The notes beneath the pieces are model-generated. The model saw only the letters and a program-made list of their open reading frames with translations, was not told where the DNA came from and did no database searches. Made by a program: the position numbers and the translations under genes. Shown here piece by piece: positions 1 to 9,145 of a stretch of 22,850 bases of DNA. This DNA comes from Protostelium mycophagum (lineage: Eukaryota; Evosea; Variosea; Protosteliida; Protosteliaceae), in contig MZNV01002535.1 of NCBI GenBank assembly GCA_002081555.1, positions 1-22,850 of the forward strand, written 5' to 3'. The first letter of the stretch is position 1. Each line of letters starts with the position of its first letter.

Positions 1-577
1 GATTGGAACAGGATCGCTTGTGATACTCAAGTGTGGAAAACTGTGCTCGAGCGGCAATTACCACTAGATCTCGTTTCTATCTCGCCCATACATGAAAAAG
101 AGGATCGTCTTCTCTGGTGAGTCTCTTGGTAAAGGACTTGCACTCAATTGTTACAGTTCGAAATCGACAGACGTAAAAAATGGGAGGAAGAGATCGTCTT
201 TAGGTGAGGAAAACCCGTTGAATGATGTAGGTCTTGTGATACCGCAGGTATAGATGAAAACACCATCTTTCATGAGAATACAAATTGATTATGATTTTTA
301 GAACATGAGGAGATCACACTGTATGACGGGAACAGAATCATGCCACAAGAAATTGAAGTTCTTCCATCACAAGGATGAAGAGGACCAGAATTACAAAGAC
401 GTGTATCGGCGAAGGTGATGATCTTTAATCTGTTCAGAAAGCATGATTTATTATTTATATATTCCATGACAAAGAATATCACAATATATTTGCTGTCCAA
501 AATATTCAAGTCAATGCTACTTGGGGCATTTTCTTGTACATTCAAAGATTGGCTTTGGATTATTATTTTCTGAATAA
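1..577 (+). CDS. F-box-like protein, 3' part of gene (5' end outside window)
   Basis: Reading frame 1 is open from base 1. It can be followed through exons 1-116, 157-247, 302-414 and probably 511-577, with small introns that have GTGAGT, GTATAG and GTGATG donors. The first residues, DWNRIACDTQVWKTVLERQL, resemble the second half of an F-box (the W..ia.d...Wk pattern), the Skp1-binding motif of SCF ubiquitin ligase adaptors. A basic linker with KNGRKR follows, then a segment ending KDVYRRR that resembles the region after many F-boxes. Only the end is visible, so no substrate-binding domain can be named. The last exon is uncertain: another acceptor (437) would give a different short tail but implies a 23-nt intron, which is too small. 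F-box assignment is inference from a short motif. Confidence 0.45.
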
Positions 578-585
578 TCTCGTTA

Positions 586-599
586 AGTGACGTGTCACT
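586..599. repeat. Short perfect inverted repeat between genes
   Basis: AGTGAC and GTCACT arms separated by GT form a compact dyad, 110 bp upstream of the ATG at 709 and just after the stop of the previous gene. Its core ACGT resembles a bZIP-type binding site. It may be a promoter element of the gene at 709. No function is shown. Confidence 0.4.
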
Positions 600-708
600 G
601 CGGTAAGATATTGGTCCTCTTACTGCGAACAGAAATAATTGTCAATTTGATATCCAGTCGCTTTGTACCACAAAATTAGATTCAATTGATCGTACGGTAG
701 TTACCGCG

Positions 709-1500
709 ATGTCTCACGGTAAAGCCGAGATCGCAGTTGCGAATCAACTACATCTGTAGAATCAATTTCAAATTTATTGTATTCATCCCACGGTTAAACT
801 CAAAGTCCTTCACTACAACCACAGATCGCACGCATCCACTGACGCAAAAGCCAGCTTGCACCAGAAGATTCGTGACACGCTGACACAGCTTTGCATCTTA
901 AAATCCAAGCAAGAGTCGTTCATGCTGATGCTCTTCCACAAAAGAAACAAGAGCCAAATCGTGCGTGATGACTTTGCGCAAAACCAGAAGGTCTTGACCG
1001 CACAATTAGAAAACATCAGGGCACACAAACGACGGTATGTCTCGTTGTAGATCCAAAATAATCATTTCAAATTCGATTTAAAGATTTTTAATATTTTACA
1101 AACGACGGAATGTCTCGTTGTAGATCCAAAATGATCGTTTCAAATTCGATTTAAATTTTTTTAATATTTTTCTGAGAAAAATATTTGACTTGTTCACAGC
1201 AAGATTATGCAACAGTCATGGACCATCGCCGCTGTGAGCCAGAGTGTTCAGGTATTCATTTAATTTTTTTGGCCCAGCGGTTGACCGCAACAGCAGGAGG
1301 GCACCTCCGGCATCCCTCATCATCTAGATGAAGCAAAGACGATCAGAGGCATTGAATCAGTCACACAACTCATTAGCTCTTTCGATGTGTCACTCAAAGC
1401 GATAGACACAAACATTGCCAGAGCAAAAGGGAAGATAGAGGATTATCTGAAGAGTTCAAAGATGCTGTCCATCAGGCTCCAAAAGTTTTGTATCGGATAA
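709..1500 (+). CDS. Small helical protein of unknown function, 4 exons
   Basis: Exons 709-755, 825-1034, 1200-1251 and 1294-1500 join in consistent phase to give about 171 residues ending at a TAA. The product starts MSHGKAEIAVANQ and is rich in K, E, Q and S, with long heptad-like stretches (QKIRDTLTQLCILKSKQES; IARAKGKIEDYLKSSKML) that suggest a helical or coiled-coil protein. No signal peptide or membrane segment is visible. I do not recognise a family. The third intron (1035-1199) is 165 nt, long for this locus, because it contains a 73-bp tandem duplication that began in the exon end. The acceptor at 1293 could instead be 1296 (CAGCAG), changing one residue. The exon chain is well supported by phase and composition; the function is unknown. 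Confidence 0.6.
1025..1170 (+). repeat. Tandem duplication, 2 x 73 bp, spanning an exon-intron boundary
   Basis: Copies at 1025-1097 and 1098-1170 differ at only a few bases. The first copy carries the exon end and the 5' splice site (GACG|GTATGT). In the second copy the corresponding site reads GACGGAATGT, so the GT is lost. The duplicate therefore lies inside the intron and lengthens it. Both copies also carry the word GTTGTAGATCC. Confidence 0.95.
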
Positions 1501-1669
1501 AAGTAAAAATGGCGGGAAAATTCATATGACGTGTAAATTGAGTTCCACACGCAAATAATCCTTCCGGTCATGTGGAGTCCAACTCAGATCATTTTGTTCG
1601 TGATCTTAAGAGGTGTTTTTAAATTTGTTGGCTGCATTGTGCGTTTCGATCATGCAACGGCGACCTCGA

Positions 1670-2158
1670 TCACCGAATTATTTTTTCAAAATAAAATAAA
1701 ATCTCTATGTAGATATATGAGCGAAAAGCTGTCGCATCTGTGGTTTTCTCATGCTCATCGAAGCCCACTCCGGCGTTAAGAAGGATATTAATCCGACTTT
1801 CTTTCGTATGAAAGGCATTGTGGTCGAAAACAAGTGGGTTGTACATCGTACCCCTTTGACTCCGACCATCTCGATAACAGAAGATTCGAAAAATTGACAG
1901 AGAGGTTGAAACATACAATTTTCCTCTGGACGATATATAGGTCCACAGATTTTTAAAATCACCATGCAGACTTGACCTTTTACTTTCTTTGTAAGAAGAG
2001 CTGATTTAGCTTTTTCGAGGTGACAGAAGCTGAGGGGAGTGTCCATTTTCATTTTTAGAATTGTTTTCATTTTTAGCACATTCGCCAGATTTTTATAAAC
2101 CTGGTTCGGTAAGATGCTTAGCGAAGGTTGCGGTTTCTACCGCAGTTTTATTGATCAT
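1670..2158 (-). CDS. Hypothetical small protein, possibly ankyrin-like, 3 exons
   Basis: On the minus strand, exons 2101-2158, 1984-2029 and 1670-1925 join in phase with introns of 71 and 58 nt, giving about 119 residues. The C-terminal half contains ESRINILLNAGVGFDEHEK, which resembles the end of an ankyrin repeat (LLnaGA.. pattern), but no full set of repeats can be seen. The start at 2158 lies 83 bp from the divergent start at 2242. Another minus reading frame across 1705-2079 is also open, so the exon choice is not certain. This may equally be a degenerate gene. Confidence 0.35.
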
Positions 2159-2241
2159 GAGGTTGCACCTTTAGCAGATGAATTGTCCGCCGCATTTGAC
2201 AGGCGCTTTTCAAAACCGCGTCAGTTATCCCACATCGAAGG

Positions 2242-5200
2242 ATGATGAGGCTGGAGAGGAGCCTCATTCCGTTTTTATACTGTCTGTGCGTTGTCTATGG
2301 ACAGACTATAATCCGCTCCAGTCCAACAACGTGGCCGAACGGTGATCAGGCAAGACACTCGACAGCAGTCTCTAAATCGCACAGATGTGGCCTCTGCGAA
2401 CAATGCCGGAAGCTCTCAAGTATTTTTCACTCTGTCAGCAGGCACCTATACACAGGTAATATGAGGCAAACTTTGTGAAACTGAAGAAGACAGAGCGCCA
2501 ACCTTAATTCTAGCTCAGTTTGGGTGTTCACAACAGCAGGCGGAAACATCATCATCAGCGGCAACATCACTACGAACGCCTCTACAATATTCAACGGTAT
2601 CATTTTTACAGGCGCCATTCTGCAGGGGAGTGGAAGTACAAGCCAGTTTATCGGATGTACTTTCAACAACAACACGTCAACAGCGCTGGTGTCTTCCGGA
2701 ACCCTGCAGGTGAAGAATTCGACGTTATAACACTTGAATTCGCGTCGAAGCCATATATTACCTCAAATAATTGCTTGGTGCGATCTCTAAACAAAAAATG
2801 CAACGAAAGCCCGTTGTAGATAAGTGAATTTGCTGTCGAAAATCTTTATCAATGGTATTTTATAATTCAATGGCATTATAAATATATTTATACGTAAGAA
2901 AAACGCCACCCGTGATGTTTGCGTCAATATTTATTTTTGAAAAATCCTGGTATGGACCGGTCGGGTTCGAATTTGCATAATTAACATATCGGTAAATTAA
3001 CATGGTTACAGCTACAATCGTGTAATTTCACAGGAGTGACCGGACCCGCCATCAACATCACCAACGGCCGACTTATGGTGAGCTCCTGTGTGTTCTCTTT
3101 TATCAACTGTCCTGCTACGGGAGCATCATCAAGCGGTGCTATCTATTCTTATGGATCATCAACAATGGTGTCACTCTCCAATTTCACATCCAACAACTGT
3201 CAGATATCTGGTCAGCAGACTGCTGGGTCTATCTACGCTCAGAGTGAGTACTGTTTCGGTTTCTCTTGTGACGCGATGCAGATACACTGCTGAGCTTGCA
3301 GTCGAACCAATTCTTGAACAACACCGGAAATAATGCGGGTGCCATCGTACAATCTCAGGGTGTGATGGCATTATCCTCTTCCACCTTTATCGGCTGCTTG
3401 TCTAACGCAACAAGTGGAGGAGCGATCGCTATAAATAGCTCAGCTCTCGCCTCCATCTCGACATCCAGCTTTTCGCAAAACAACGCTGCTATTGGAGGTG
3501 GAGCCATCTCGATCAGCTCCAGTAACCTAAGTATCAGTAACAGCAGCTTTACAAACAACACATGTTTTGCACCAGGTTGTTACGGTGGAGCTCTCGCAGT
3601 GAGCTCGTTTTCCAACCTGCAGATGACCCGGTCTATTTTAGTTGGTAATACAACATTCATTCTACAAGTTTGACAATTTGATTGATTTCATACAATTTGA
3701 ATGATGAAATCAGGAAATTCGGTGGGAAATATGTCATGTGAGGGCCCACGTCAATCTTGTAACAGTTCCCTGGTATATTCGTTTGCTGGAGGAGCAGCAG
3801 CAATTCTCTCTTCTTCTTATAACTTCTCTGAGGTCACTTGGACGGGTAAGAATATGCCATAATTGAGGCTGATGGTAAGGTAACAGCGCTTGCGGACCTG
3901 CAGGGGCACTGTACGCAGATGGGCAGAGTAGCGGCACCATCTACAATAATTTGTTTCAAAATAGCAGTGCTATCAATTTTCCTGGTGGGGCTATCTTATC
4001 TATAGGACGAATCTCAGTATACAACTCCAACTTCACCGGGAATGCCGCCACGACAGTCGACCAATACGGGTTAATGCCGTGTGAGTTCGATTACCTTGGG
4101 GGTGGAGGTAGTCATCCAAAATAGCTGCATCAGTCATCTCACAACCTCACAGCTATTGCACAATACTACTCGTCACCATATGCTAGTCTGTTGAACAACT
4201 GTTTGTTTGAGGAAAACATTGCCTCATCTGCAGGGGCAGTATTGAACTATGGTAAGTAGGATTCGGAATGGACGATCACAAATACAAATTCCAGAAGCCG
4301 AAATGGTTATTTAAATAGACCATTTATGTGAACTGAAACATGATAGGAGGCAATCTGAATGTACTTTCATGTATTTTCTTTGGTAATGGTGCTTCTAACT
4401 TTGGAGGAGCTATTGGTACCTCTTCATCAGGTATACTAAAAGTCAAGTCATATGATTCAAGTTGTCGGTGACATCTCACAGCACAAACAAATGTTTCGCA
4501 GTCGCTTTTCATCCAAAATTATTCCCAATTCTCCGGTGGCGCTATCAGTAGTTATTCTACCAATAACACTGATAATCCAGTCAGTGAGAGACTTTTTTAC
4601 ATTGACACTCATGACTTTTCACAGCCTTTCTCAACATCGATCTTTGTACTTTTCAAGACAATGAGGGGAGTTCAAGTTTTGGCGCAAGTGCTGTAAGCCA
4701 TAATTGTGGGAATGCAGAATGTAATATTTACTGGCTTGCATCAGTTAGTAAGAACAATTCATATAATTATGCACTGAAAACTATAGTGATCAACATAAAT
4801 CGATGTATATTCACAGGAAATGCTGGAGCACAACTTATTGATATTACATGGGTAACAGCTGTTGTTATGACAAACATATATATCAATGATGGTTCCGTTG
4901 CCCAAGTGAGTGATTGCATCTCTCTACCCATTGCATAATGCTCATAGAACTACCCCACCATTCAAATCTCTTCGACAATAGGTTCCGTTACTCTGACCAA
5001 TATTACCATAATCAACGGTGGATACTTGCAAATCGCACAAGCGAATAGTTTGAGTATTGCCAATATAATTTGCATAAATGATCCTGGTCTGTCTCGTATG
5101 TTATCGGACTCTAATATGAAGTTTGACTGTTGTAGTGATAGGAGGATTATACTGTGACGGAATCAGCAATCTAATCTATGTGAGCAATGTGACTATATCT

Positions 5201-7553
5201 GGCAGCCAAAAGGATAATCCATCCGGTATTAATAAGGTTCATTTGGCACTGCTGATCCGTTAAAGCCATGTTTGGTATTTTTGGACGTGGAGGAAATATC
5301 TCAGCGTTAAATATATATAATGCAAAGCCATCAACATTAATTAATTCATTATTATATGTTCAGGTTAATCCTGGAGATTCTATGCAGGTGATATCTATTT
5401 ACTTGACTCAGCTAAAACTCAATGTGGCAGATTATTAATTCTACAATAATAGGAGCATCTCAAAGTGTGGGAATGACATTTTTCGGAGGAAATATCACCT
5501 TCAATAACGTGAAAATCAGCAACTTCTCCGGTGATGAATCATCAATAAGCTCATTATGGCAACTGACAGAACTTTACAGCAGGAGGCGTTGAAATCAGCG
5601 GAGCGGACTTATACGTGAGTGTGATTATATGTGAGATAATGTTTGATGGATGATAGGTGCTTAATAGTACATTTACAAACAATTCTGCAGACTCTGGAGG
5701 TGCCATCAACCTCAAAAATGGTGCTCTGAGCGTGGAAAACAGTAATTTTATTCAAAATAGTGCAACTTCTATGGGAGGTGCACAAAACTGATTTCGCAGA
5801 CACAAAGTGACACTTTTAGGTGCAATTTTCACCCAAACGGCAAGTGTCAGCCTTCATGGAGTAAAAGCAGAATATAATACGGCCGCATATGGCGGGTTTC
5901 TGTTGAATTTAGGAGCATCAAATAGCATCATGGAAGTCGCATCGTGCTACATCGCCAACAATTCAGCCATCTTTTTGAGTGGAGCGATCTTGGCGAGCAA
6001 CACTAAATTACGGATGACGCAAACTAGTTTGATTGGTAGGAGGACTGAGAGATACGGTTGATATTAGCAGGGAATAACGTTGGAGGAATGTCTTGTCAGG
6101 GTTCTTGTAATGTCACAGCTTTTACTTACGGTGCAGGAGGAGTTGCCCTGTCTTTATCCTCTTTTGATTTTGAAAACATCACATGGACAGGTGCAGATAT
6201 TCACTCAATAATGAATCTCACTTTATCAGACAACTTCGCTTGTGGAGGGGGAGGAGCGCTGTATGTTGATCTAGGCAGCAGCGGTACTATCTTAAACAAT
6301 GTTTTTCGGAACAGCAGCTCTCTAAACGGTGGCGGTGGAGCGATAAATTCTCTTGGGAATATATTCATCTCCAATTCTAGTTTCATCAATAACAGTTTCA
6401 AGGGAGGCAACTGCATGTATGGAGGCGGAGGTATAATCCTCTGAACTGTTTCATATTGACAAGATTTGACAGGTGCAATAACAGCAACCGGTGTATTACA
6501 TGTAGAGAACAGTAACTTCACATACAACAATGCTGAAAGAATGGGTGGTATGTTGAACTATTGTATTAACACAATATTGACACCGTTGACAGGTGCAATC
6601 CTTTTAGGAGCAGGAGTATCCTCAACAGTCTACCTTCGTGGGGTACAAGCTGCACATAACACTGCCGCTTTACAAGGCGGCTTCATGCATTATGCAGAAC
6701 CAACCAACCAAGTATCTTATGTGGACGTTACATCCAGCAATTTCATCAACAACTTCGCCGGTATCTCCGGGGGGGTGTTCTCCCTTATGCCCACAATAAG
6801 TACAACAATGAGCTACAACACCTTCTCTGGCAACAGTGCGGGCACAAGTGGCGGAGTAATGTTTTTTGGAGGTTCAGTGTCAATGAGCAATAACAAGTTT
6901 GAGAGTAACTCTGCATCAGTCAGTGGAGGTGAGTACCCGAAACTAAAGTGAAGAAGATGACACAAAATACAGGCAATATACAATTAATTCCAAACGTAAC
7001 CGCTTCTGTCTCCATATCTGACAGTCTTATCTCTAGTGGTTATTCATCTAAAGGAGGTATCTCATCAACCTTGTGGTTGTCAATGATATATTAACAGGTG
7101 TGATCAATTTGCTGGCTGGTCATTATGTGACAATCACAAACACAAAGATGTACAACAACACAGCAAGCATATACACAGAAGGAGAGATCATGTTGAGCGG
7201 TGGAATCATATCAGGAAGCACAAGCTCTGTGTCCCAAGACGAGTCAGTCATGTTGCAGAAGGCAGGCACCGTGATACTGACATCTGCACATATCACTCAA
7301 AACAACGCCACAAACAGCATCATATCGGTGAGCTGCAAGCTTGCACGGATTGAATCGCTGATATATGCAGGTATCACCTGCTTCATCCTCTGTATCATTA
7401 TCCAACATCACCTTTGACAATAATCAATGCGCAAGCACATCATACATGGGAGTGATGTCCTTCTCCAGCAACGGCTCTGTATCTGTTGTCAACACACTCT
7501 ACACAGCAAACTCGGGGGTGTCAGGGTCATTTGTACCATCCTTCTCCAACTGA
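2242..7553 (+). CDS. Secreted Pmp-repeat (chlamydial polymorphic membrane protein-like) protein, 25 exons
   Basis: Twenty-five exons join in phase (3921 nt, about 1306 residues): 2242-2341, 2385-2455, 2494-2709, 3012-3243, 3282-3644, 3714-3845, 3880-4080, 4153-4251, 4347-4441, 4502-4583, 4625-4905, 4948-5086, 5142-5225, 5266-5387, 5431-5530, 5580-5614, 5657-5777, 5820-6035, 6068-6190, 6230-6430, 6473-6547, 6593-6928, 6973-7056, 7098-7327, 7371-7553. The N-terminus is a signal peptide (SLIPFLYCLCVVYGQT, cleavage probably after VYG). The rest is N/S/T/G-rich with many GGAI and FxxN motifs, such as TSGGAIAINSS and SSFTNNT, the hallmark of Pmp repeats that fold as a parallel beta-helix. No C-terminal membrane anchor or autotransporter barrel is visible, so secretion to the surface or medium is inferred. 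Translation could also start at the second ATG (2245), which matches the paralogue at 22490. Substrate or ligand is unknown. Confidence 0.85.
2710..3011 (+). other. Unusually long, AT-rich intron of the Pmp-like gene
   Basis: This 302-nt intron is flanked by CTGCAG|GTGAAG and GGTTACAG|CTA, and the repeat protein continues in phase on both sides. Most other introns of the gene are 30-70 nt. It holds a GTTGTAGA word (2813-2820) and AT-rich sequence. I see no open frame, RNA gene or clear element ends in it. Confidence 0.6.
3714..4080 (+). repeat. Duplicated exon pair in the Pmp-like gene, copy 1
   Basis: Exons 3714-3845 and 3880-4080 encode a block starting with an N-x-V-G-x-MSC motif, then a TWTG motif, then GALYADGQSSGTIYNNLFQN. 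The block is repeated at 6068-6430 with the same intron position after TWTG and a second exon of identical length (201 nt). This indicates an ancient internal duplication of two exons together with their intron. Confidence 0.8.
6068..6430 (+). repeat. Duplicated exon pair in the Pmp-like gene, copy 2
   Basis: Exons 6068-6190 and 6230-6430 are the second copy of the block at 3714-4080. They encode VGGMSCQGSC, then ITWTG, then GALYVDLGSSGTILNNVFRN. Intron phase and exon length (201 nt) match copy 1, while nucleotide identity has eroded, so the duplication is old. Confidence 0.8.
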
Positions 7554-7688
7554 CCACCACAAACTCACTCTCCATATAAAGGTGTCAGAAATAGTCACTG
7601 AAACATTCGCGTTATTTGTGAGCCAAAGACAAGCCTCGCATGGTGCAAGTTCTATTGCGATCACTGATACAATCACAAAAAATTTTAT

Positions 7689-8992
7689 TCAATCTTCCAT
7701 TGGTTTTATTTTGCTCCTTTTGCTTCGTGTCTGCAAGATTTCAATTCCTGAAAATCTTAACGATCTCACTTGTTTTGTTTGGTTCTCCAGCATCTGTCGT
7801 TTTTTCTGTACAATCTCATCGATCTCCCCCTGCCTCTTTCATCTACAACCAGACCATAACATCGAAATTTCACGGAAAACTCACCCCTAATCTCCGGACT
7901 AACTCCGTTTTCACCCCGGCGAAAGGCATCCCCCTCTCTTTCAAAATCGCGCGGAGTTCCGAGACGGAGTAGCTGTTGTAGTCCGGTCGAACTGTGACGT
8001 CATCAAACCCCCCGATGGAGAGTCTGAAGGCTGAAGGTCTCCTTTTATCAAACTCAAAGACTTGACATTTCGGCTCCTCCGCGATGTGGATGTTTCGCTT
8101 GCGCGACGGAGCCTCCTGTTTCAATGCGACTGACTCGACGGGCAGTGCTTCGAGTGGCACGAATAATCGTGCCACGATGAGCTGGGCGGCTTGGTCGTCC
8201 TTTTCGACCTCTAAAAATCGTAAGAGGCAGCAAGTTGTTTTTGGCGTCATTTCGCTGTGAAATGTCAGGTCTGTAATATTTTTTGAATGATAATGAATCA
8301 AATCATTCCAATCATTCATAATCATTTGGTATTTGAATGTTTTAAAATAATCACCATTTTGGATCTTCTATTCTGATATTTCTCTTTCTACCCTCTGAAG
8401 CTTCTCTCAAGTCGAGCGAATATTTTGTCGGGCCCAACACAAACACTTGATCGTCATTAAAAGTCAACATCACAGAGACTTCTCCTTCAAAGGGGACGTA
8501 TTCTGAGACCTAAAATATGGATGAACATGGTAATCAGGACGGCATGCCAGACCTCGCCGTGATGAAAAACAAAAGGGGTCTCCATTTTCTTGCCTTTCAG
8601 AATGAACCACCACCCTTTGATCATCAAAAAAGATTGGGATACAGAGGACCACACCTTTTTGATGAACAGCTTGTTCTGCGTCGCATTGATACTCGCCGTG
8701 ATCTGCATAAATGGATCTGACTCGTGGCTTACTCGCACCATTATATGGGATTCCTAGAACGTCTTAGCCCTACATCATTTTTTGCAGGCGAGTGATGATT
8801 ATCAAAAGCCCAATTTGACAAAAGATGAGCACCTGTATATGATCCAACTGAATCACCAAAATCTAATTTCATCTTCCAGTGATCATCCATAATCATTCCA
8901 GATTCTATCTCCTCCTCAGTGATTCCCTTTTTCTTTAAGAGTCCTCTCGGTTTTGAAAACGACATCATTGCGTCGAATTCATCCTTGTCCAT
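7689..8992 (-). CDS. SAP-domain protein, 6 exons
   Basis: Minus-strand exons 8774-8992, 8553-8702, 8355-8509, 7885-8254, 7770-7835 and 7689-7730 join in phase to about 333 residues. The start MDKDEFDAMMSF has no open extension of the same quality upstream. The middle part (GWWFILKG..., EVSVMLTFNDDQVFVLG) looks like beta-strand-rich sequence. Near residues 265-300 is a SAP motif, SVSELRAILKERGMPFAGVK followed by TELVRRL, a DNA-binding helix-extension-helix found in nuclear proteins. The tail is basic and helical (QKKRQMLENQTKQ, TRSKRSKIK), suggesting a nuclear localisation signal. AATAAA overlaps the stop at 7689, which supports this 3' end. If the last two introns are not used, the frame instead stops at 7870. 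Exact role unknown; a nuclear chromatin or RNA function is inferred from SAP. Confidence 0.65.
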
Positions 8993-9145
8993 TCTGGCGC
9001 CAAAACAATACGTACCCAAGTTTTGTTCGAAATTCTACAACGAATACAGAAACGGCAGCGTCCATCGGTGAAGCCTCATTTAGAGACCTGACAGCCTGAG
9101 CCTCACAGAGTGGAAGCCCTCTGAAAATAAGGACACCACGACGAT
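8993..9145. promoter_or_regulatory. Compact bidirectional promoter region
   Basis: Only 153 bp separate the start codons of the divergent SAP gene (8992, minus) and the CH-RhoGEF-ArfGAP gene (9146, plus). The segment must hold both 5' UTRs and promoters. It contains one TCTACAAC word (9034-9041) and no clear TATA box. Confidence 0.5.

Noticed and set aside
1570-1779. Plus-strand open frame of 69 codons
   Set aside because: No protein-like composition or splice context, and it overlaps the better, though weak, minus-strand model.
2955-2980. GGTTCGAATTT resembling a tRNA B box/T-loop
   Set aside because: No A box at a suitable distance and no acceptor or anticodon stem can be formed; it lies within an intron of the Pmp-like gene.
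4455-4500. A 21-nt intron (GTTGTCGG...CACAG) in the Pmp-like gene
   Set aside because: Too short for splicing; using donor 4442 and acceptor 4501 gives a 60-nt intron and a better repeat sequence in phase.
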